From Tannerella sp. (GTDB taxonomy: Bacteria; Bacteroidota; Bacteroidia; Bacteroidales; Tannerellaceae): a DNA stretch of 10,823 nt. This document shows positions 7,014-10,823 of this stretch, piece by piece (position 1 is the stretch's first letter; the number at the start of each line of letters is the position of its first letter). The stretch lies in NCBI GenBank assembly GCA_031290635.1, contig JAITNE010000181.1, forward strand, positions 1-10,823, given 5' to 3'. The notes beneath the pieces are model-generated. The model had not been told where the DNA came from. It saw only the letters and a program-made list of their open reading frames with translations, and made no database searches. The position numbers and the translations under genes were made by a program.

Positions 7014-7838
7014 ATGGCAGCAGCAGCTAAGAGAATTTTATTTATTGTTCAAGAGATTATTCCATATTTGCCTGAGACGTATGTAGCCCGTATTTGTCGG
7101 GATTTACCTCATGGCATACAAGACAGAGGGAAAGAGATACGAACCTTTATGCCTCGATACGGTAGTGTCAGCGAGCGCAGGAATCAGCTACATGAGGTTA
7201 TTCGGTTATCCGGCATGAATCTTATAATAAACGATACCGACCATCCATTGATTATCAAGGTAGCTTCAATACAGTCTGCCAGAATGCAGGTATATTTCAT
7301 TGATAATGATGATTACTTTTCACGTAAAGGCATAGTAGCGGATGATGACGGCACGGAATTTACAGATAACGACGAGCGAGCTATATTTTATGTCCGGGGA
7401 GTGCTCGAGACGGTGAAGAAGTTGCGCTGGATGCCCGACTTGATACATTGTCACGGTTGGTTATCAGCCCTGACCCCTGTGTATCTCAAGCGCAGATACG
7501 GCGACGATCCCGCTCTGTCGAGGGCAAAGATTGTTTACACCGTGTATGACGATCCCTTTACTAATACGCTTAGCAAGGATCTGTACGCCAAGGTCAGGCA
7601 TGACGGTATGAGCGACCGCGACCTCCAGCTGATAAAGCCTGCTGCCGACCATGAAGCATTGACCTGCCTTGCGGTCAAGTACGCAGACGGCGTTATTCAG
7701 GGCAATCCTACAATAAACCCTAATGTAGCAGAGTTTATTGAGCGAGAAAACAAGCTCTTCCTGCCTTTTCAGGAGAAAGATACTTATATGGACGCCCATA
7801 ACGAGTTTTATGACAAATTACTATATCCTAAAAAATAA
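7014..7838 (+). CDS. Single-domain starch/glycogen-synthase-like protein (GT5 N-terminal domain only)
   Basis: The protein has 274 residues and matches only the N-terminal half of GT5 glycogen synthases (normally ~480). Along its length it aligns with E. coli GlgA: EIIPYLPETYVARICRDLP (14-32) corresponds to EMFPLLKTGGLADVIGALP, MPRYG (46-50) to the following conserved patch, PDLIHCHGWLSALTPVYL (141-158) to PDVVHAHDWHAGLAPAYL, and IVYTVYDD (173-180) to SVFTVHNL. Key motifs are lost: KTGGL, which binds ADP-glucose, is PETYV; HDW is HGW; HN is YD. The C-terminal nucleotide-binding domain is absent, and the frame ends cleanly into the next gene four bases on. It is therefore unlikely to make glycogen. 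I recall similar short proteins in Bacteroides beside panC, so this is probably a conserved family rather than a decayed gene. A scaffold, sensor or regulatory role is possible but unproven. ATG 7014 was chosen over 6963 because of the promoter. Confidence 0.85.
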   Translation: MAAAAKRILFIVQEIIPYLPETYVARICRDLPHGIQDRGKEIRTFMPRYGSVSERRNQLHEVIRLSGMNLIINDTDHPLIIKVASIQSARMQVYFIDNDDYFSRKGIVADDDGTEFTDNDERAIFYVRGVLETVKKLRWMPDLIHCHGWLSALTPVYLKRRYGDDPALSRAKIVYTVYDDPFTNTLSKDLYAKVRHDGMSDRDLQLIKPAADHEALTCLAVKYADGVIQGNPTINPNVAEFIERENKLFLPFQEKDTYMDAHNEFYDKLLYPKK

Positions 7839-7842
7839 GAAT

Positions 7843-9294
7843 ATGAATATGAAAGATTTCAGGTATGCCGCATGCTGCTTTATAGCTGCGATAATGCTCG
7901 GCTCATGTAATGATGATCTGACGACGGTCGGCTCGACTATTCAGCCGCCCTCGGATTTGATAACCCTATATACGGATACCTTCACTATGAAGGCTTCTAC
8001 GGTGAGGCTCGATTCGGTGTTTGCCAAGACAACGACTTGCATGTTAGGCACGATACACGACCCTGTGTATGGAGAGATGAAAGCCGATTTTCTTTGCCAG
8101 TTCTACTGTCAGGAAGCGTTTCAGTTCAGTTACGAGCCATATCAGGGGAAGATTGATTCGATTGCTCTTTTCCTGATGTATCCCGCGTCGTCGTGGTACG
8201 GCGATTCGCTTACTCCGATGCAGGCTACGGTGTATCCGATAAAGGAAACGCTGAAGAAGAACTTCTACACGAATGAGAATCCGGAGATTTACTGCGACAT
8301 GTTGAATCCCTTAGGTTCAAAGGTTTATACCGCCCACGACAATACTGTTTCCGACTCTATCCGCGCAATTACAAGTACGTCTGACGTCAACTATTATACG
8401 CCTAACATACGTATTAACATGCCGACCTCGCTGGGGCAGAAGTTTTACGACGAAACGATTAACAATCCCTCCTCATTTGCTTCTCAAGCGGCGTTCAATA
8501 CCTTCTTTCCCGGTCTGTACATTACCACAACTTATGGTAGCGGCAACCTGATAAGTACGGTAGGGGAATACCTTTTTCTGCGTATCTACTACAATACTGC
8601 TCTCAAGGATGAGCTTGACCGGGATTCGTTGGCATTGCGTGTGCAGGATTTTTCGGTAACAAAGGAAGTTGTGCAGATAAATCGCTTCCAAAACAGCAAT
8701 ATAGACGCCTTGACGGAGCAGCATCCCGATTATGCTTATATCAAATCGCCGGCAGGGGTATGCGCCAAGTTTGTGCTTCCTACAACCGAAATATCGAAGC
8801 AGTTGGATATACACGACCGTTATATCAACGGATTTTCGTTCAATCTGCGTTTCCTGCCTTCCGATGAATGGAACTTTGCGCTTGCCGAGCCGGAGTATCT
8901 GCTCTTATTACCGGAAGATTCGGTCAAGACGTTTTTCGAGACAGGTATAATAGAGGATAGCAAGACGTCTTTTATTTCGTATGATCCATCGAGCGCTACC
9001 TCGCCTTCAGCTACCTACTACGGACATTCCACATCGACGCGCACTTACGCCTTCGGCAATATCAGTGCGTTGCTCAAGGCGCATATCGACAATTCGCCCG
9101 ATAAAGACTTGAGTATTATAGTTGTGCCGGTCAATCGCAAATATTCTTCTTCGTCTTCGAGTTATTACTCTACGTCCACGACGGTTTACACGACGGAGAT
9201 TTCAAACAGCTTGACGCTGTCGGGCGTGAAAATTCGCACTGAAGACGAATATATGAAGGTAATCGTCTTGTCGAGCAAGTTCGAGAATAATTAA
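7843..9294 (+). CDS. DUF4270-like lipoprotein, probably outer membrane
   Basis: A lipoprotein of 483 residues of unknown function. The signal peptide MNMKDFRYAACCFIAAIMLGSC ends at lipobox Cys22, followed by NDD, an acidic stretch like the lipoprotein export signals that send proteins to the cell surface in Bacteroidota; surface location is inferred. The mature part begins LTTVGSTIQPPSDLITLYTDTF, with repeated beta-type segments and DSVFAKTTTCMLGTIHDPVYGEMKADFLCQF, typical of DUF4270 proteins. Near the C-terminus a Ser/Tyr/Thr-rich run (KYSSSSSSYYSTSTTVY) precedes EISNSLTLSGVKIRTEDEYM, the family-like end. ATG 7843 was chosen because it gives a clean signal peptide and lies four bases after the upstream stop; the frame is open further upstream to 7738. 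Co-transcribed with the starch-synthase-like gene. Its end is three bases from the opposing propeller gene. Confidence 0.85.
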   Translation: MNMKDFRYAACCFIAAIMLGSCNDDLTTVGSTIQPPSDLITLYTDTFTMKASTVRLDSVFAKTTTCMLGTIHDPVYGEMKADFLCQFYCQEAFQFSYEPYQGKIDSIALFLMYPASSWYGDSLTPMQATVYPIKETLKKNFYTNENPEIYCDMLNPLGSKVYTAHDNTVSDSIRAITSTSDVNYYTPNIRINMPTSLGQKFYDETINNPSSFASQAAFNTFFPGLYITTTYGSGNLISTVGEYLFLRIYYNTALKDELDRDSLALRVQDFSVTKEVVQINRFQNSNIDALTEQHPDYAYIKSPAGVCAKFVLPTTEISKQLDIHDRYINGFSFNLRFLPSDEWNFALAEPEYLLLLPEDSVKTFFETGIIEDSKTSFISYDPSSATSPSATYYGHSTSTRTYAFGNISALLKAHIDNSPDKDLSIIVVPVNRKYSSSSSSYYSTSTTVYTTEISNSLTLSGVKIRTEDEYMKVIVLSSKFENN

Positions 9295-9297
9295 GAA

Positions 9298-10506
9298 TCA
9301 ACTGATTTTATACGCCATAAGGCTGTTGCCGTGTCGGACGTAAAGGACTCCTTTATAGATGACGGGATGCGCCCAATGCTGGTCTGTGCCGAGCGTTACA
9401 TTGAATTGTCCCTTTATGTCGAACTTTTCGGGTGTAGCGCTTACTAAGGCTACCTCGCCCTTGTCGCTGTAGCAGTATAACATTCCGTCGGCATAGATGA
9501 CGTTGCCTGTTCCAAAGTCGTTCGACTTGTATTTTGTTTCGCCCGTATTCCAGTCCACACAGTACCAGAAGCGATTGCGTTCGCCCGAACCATAGACGTA
9601 ATCGCCAACCTTGACGGCGCCGCCAAGTTTGTTGTCTAACTCATGCGACCATACTTTCTCGAAACTGCGTCCTCCGTTAGTGAGCTTGAGCGCCATAGAG
9701 CCTAAACCGCCGCCGGTAGTGCTGAAAACCTGACCTTTGTAGTAGATAGGCGTATTAGGGCTGTGTCCGTAAGGGTTTTTCTGTTCCGTTTCCCAGAGTA
9801 ATTTGCCGGTAGTGGCGTCGAAAGCTACAAGGCTGCTGTCGATAGCAGTTACAATCAGTTTCATATCCGCATCGTCGATATACTGCGGCGAACAGTAGGT
9901 CGAAGGTTTTTGGATACCTTCGGACGACCAAATCATTTCGCCCGTGTTTTTATTCAGAGCTACGAAGTTGTTTTTCAAGCCTCCGGGCGTCAGGTAGATG
10001 ACGTCGCCGACAATCAGCGGCGATTCGGTCATGCCGAACATCAGGTTCAGTCCGTCGAAGTCGTTCAGAGCGTCTTTCTTCCACACTTCTTCGAGCGTAG
10101 TCCGGTCGAGGCAGTAGAGCACGCCTCGTCCGCTGAAGATATAGAGCAGTCCGTTGTCCACCGTTACTGTCGAGCGCGAGCCGTTGAAGTTTGTGTTCCA
10201 CTCCAGCCCGTAAGTTTTTTTGTTAAGCACGTTGCCCTGCGTGTCAAAGACATACAGAATACCTGTGCTGTCGGTCATGCCGGTAACGTAAACCTTGCCG
10301 TTAGCGGCGGAGACGGAGGTGTGCCCTTCACCCAGACCGTCGTAATGCCAAAGCAGTTGCGGTCCATCGGCAGGCCATTCTTTCAGCAGACCTGTCTCAT
10401 TGTAGATACCATCACGATTATCACCGCGCCATTGGGCGGTTTCGGGCGTTGTTGCGCTGCAAGCAGAAAGTAAGCAGCACGCTAAAAATAAAATTCCTGT
10501 TTTCAT
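9298..10506 (-). CDS. PQQ/BamB-like beta-propeller lipoprotein
   Basis: A lipoprotein of 402 residues. The signal peptide MKTGILFLACCLLSAC ends at lipobox Cys16 (LSAC); no acidic run follows, so a periplasm-facing position is more likely than surface display. The rest is a series of propeller blades of the PQQ-repeat type, each with a pattern such as YVFDTQGNV, YCLDRTTLEEVW, VALNKNTGEMIW, VAFDATTGKLLWE and YCVDWNTGETKY. The start, AQWRGDNRDGIYNETGLLKEWP, is typical of propellers found in Bacteroidota and Planctomycetes. The repeats alone do not show that it binds PQQ or is a dehydrogenase; a binding or scaffold role is as likely. It has its own promoter at 10529-10536. It is tail to tail with the DUF4270-like gene and is not in an operon with the oxidoreductase, as a 175-bp gap separates them. 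Confidence 0.88.
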   Translation of the reverse strand: MKTGILFLACCLLSACSATTPETAQWRGDNRDGIYNETGLLKEWPADGPQLLWHYDGLGEGHTSVSAANGKVYVTGMTDSTGILYVFDTQGNVLNKKTYGLEWNTNFNGSRSTVTVDNGLLYIFSGRGVLYCLDRTTLEEVWKKDALNDFDGLNLMFGMTESPLIVGDVIYLTPGGLKNNFVALNKNTGEMIWSSEGIQKPSTYCSPQYIDDADMKLIVTAIDSSLVAFDATTGKLLWETEQKNPYGHSPNTPIYYKGQVFSTTGGGLGSMALKLTNGGRSFEKVWSHELDNKLGGAVKVGDYVYGSGERNRFWYCVDWNTGETKYKSNDFGTGNVIYADGMLYCYSDKGEVALVSATPEKFDIKGQFNVTLGTDQHWAHPVIYKGVLYVRHGNSLMAYKIS

Positions 10507-10528
10507 AAAAATGTAATATTTGAGGGCG

Positions 10529-10536
10529 CAAAGATA
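10529..10536 (-). promoter_or_regulatory. Bacteroidales -7 element for the beta-propeller lipoprotein
   Basis: The minus strand reads TATCTTTG, a full TAnnTTTG match, ending 22 bases before ATG 10506. A TTGAT at 10556-10560 (minus) lies about 19-20 bp upstream and could serve as the -33 element; it is part of the inverted repeat at 10555-10567. Confidence 0.6.
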
Positions 10537-10554
10537 ATAATTTTACCGAACAAA

Positions 10555-10567
10555 CATCAATTTGATG
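10555..10567. promoter_or_regulatory. 13-bp inverted repeat over the -33 region of the propeller gene
   Basis: CATCAA-T-TTGATG is a perfect inverted repeat with a one-base centre. It lies 19-31 bases upstream of the -7 element and so could be an operator for a dimeric regulator. It is short enough to arise by chance. Confidence 0.3.
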
Positions 10568-10596
10568 CTAAAACTTTTTTCTAAGCGACGCACATA

Positions 10597-10642
10597 TCCG
10601 TCGTCGCAAGTCGCACGTGTCCGTCGTCGCATGTCGCACGTG
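10597..10642. repeat. 23-bp tandem repeat, two full copies plus partial flanks
   Basis: The units at 10597-10619 and 10620-10642 are TCCGTCGTCGCA(A/T)GTCGCACGTG, differing at one base. TCCGT of a third copy follows at 10643, and a degenerate AAGCGACGCACAT precedes at 10583-10595. Each unit ends in the palindrome CACGTG (10614-10619, 10637-10642). The array lies 40 bp past the oxidoreductase stop and about 60 bp upstream of the propeller promoter. Confidence 0.88.
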
Positions 10643-10667
10643 TCCGTTATTGAGAGGAACGCCGCAA

Positions 10668-10688
10668 TCCATTCTCCATTCTCAATTC
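10668..10688. repeat. Heptamer repeat overlapping the oxidoreductase stop codon
   Basis: On the minus strand this is GAATTGA-GAATGGA-GAATGGA, three 7-bp units. The first unit holds the last sense codon and the TGA stop of the oxidoreductase, so the tract begins inside the gene. I recall similar GAATTGA/GAATGGA microsatellites being scattered through Bacteroidota genomes. Confidence 0.6.
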
Positions 10689-10823
10689 AACTGCCTTCTT
10701 ATCTCGTCCATTATTTCCATTGTGGCGAGCGAGTTGGCATGAGTGTTTTTCTCCGACTGACGGCGACCGGATTCTATGATGTCGATAAACTCGGCTATCT
10801 CATAATAGTATTCGTTGTGCCTG
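10682..10823 (-). CDS. Gfo/Idh/MocA family oxidoreductase, C-terminal fragment
   Basis: This gene runs off the right edge; only its last 46 codons are present. The peptide reads RHNEYYYEIAEFIDIIESGR, then RQSEKNTHANSLATMEIMDE and IRRQLN before the TGA at 10682-10684. The pattern EI.EFI..I.SGR..S..N.H.NSL.TM.IMDEIRRQ is typical of the C-terminus of Bacteroidales Gfo/Idh/MocA NAD(P)-dependent oxidoreductases, which act on sugars or sugar derivatives. The Rossmann domain lies outside the window, so the substrate cannot be judged. The frame is too short to be proven by itself, but the match to the family end is good. Confidence 0.75.
   Translation of the reverse strand, partial: RHNEYYYEIAEFIDIIESGRRQSEKNTHANSLATMEIMDEIRRQLN

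Noticed and set aside
7738..7842. Upstream start for the DUF4270-like protein, overlapping the previous gene
   Set aside because: It would bury the signal peptide and lipobox; ATG 7843 gives a clean lipoprotein signal.
9910..10473. 187-codon plus-strand frame opposite the propeller gene
   Set aside because: It is antisense to a clear repeat protein, with no recognisable domain, promoter or signal.

Overview
The window looks like chromosomal DNA from a member of the order Bacteroidales (Bacteroidota). The reasons are TAnnTTTG-type -7 promoter elements with very short leaders, no obvious Shine-Dalgarno sequences, a DUF4270-type lipoprotein, and three lipoproteins with type II signal peptides. 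The panC-panD pair lies head-to-head with a single-domain starch-synthase-like gene, an arrangement I recall from other Bacteroidales. I cannot name the genus from the sequence.

Layout. Positions 1-120 hold no gene I can recognise but end in a sequence that resembles an insertion-sequence tip. A PurF-like amidotransferase (121-2031, minus) and a FucP-type sugar:proton symporter (2113-3357, plus) are divergent and share an 81-bp promoter region. The symporter ends in a 12-bp tail-to-tail overlap with a conserved uncharacterised lipoprotein (3346-4182, minus). A 157-bp gap (4203-4359) follows, holding two 17-bp direct repeats and a 21-bp x 3 tandem array. A minus-strand operon then reads panC, panD and a MATE-family exporter (6897 down to 4360). 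Divergent from it is a two-gene plus-strand operon: a starch-synthase N-terminal-domain protein that appears to have lost its catalytic motifs (7014-7838), and a DUF4270-like lipoprotein (7843-9294). A PQQ/BamB-like beta-propeller lipoprotein (9298-10506, minus) converges on it with a 3-bp gap. The last 175-bp gap holds a promoter, a 23-bp tandem array and a heptamer repeat. The C-terminus of a Gfo/Idh/MocA oxidoreductase (minus) runs off the right edge.

How the genes work together. PanC and PanD supply pantothenate (beta-alanine from aspartate, then condensation with pantoate). The PurF-like enzyme would feed purine synthesis, and the symporter would import a fucose- or hexose-like sugar. 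The other genes are envelope proteins of unknown role.

The most interesting items are the half-size, motif-less starch-synthase homologue coupled to a possible surface lipoprotein, the MATE gene with no ATG start in the same frame as the panD stop, and two unrelated tandem arrays in equivalent intergenic positions. I see no clear new defence or mobile system.
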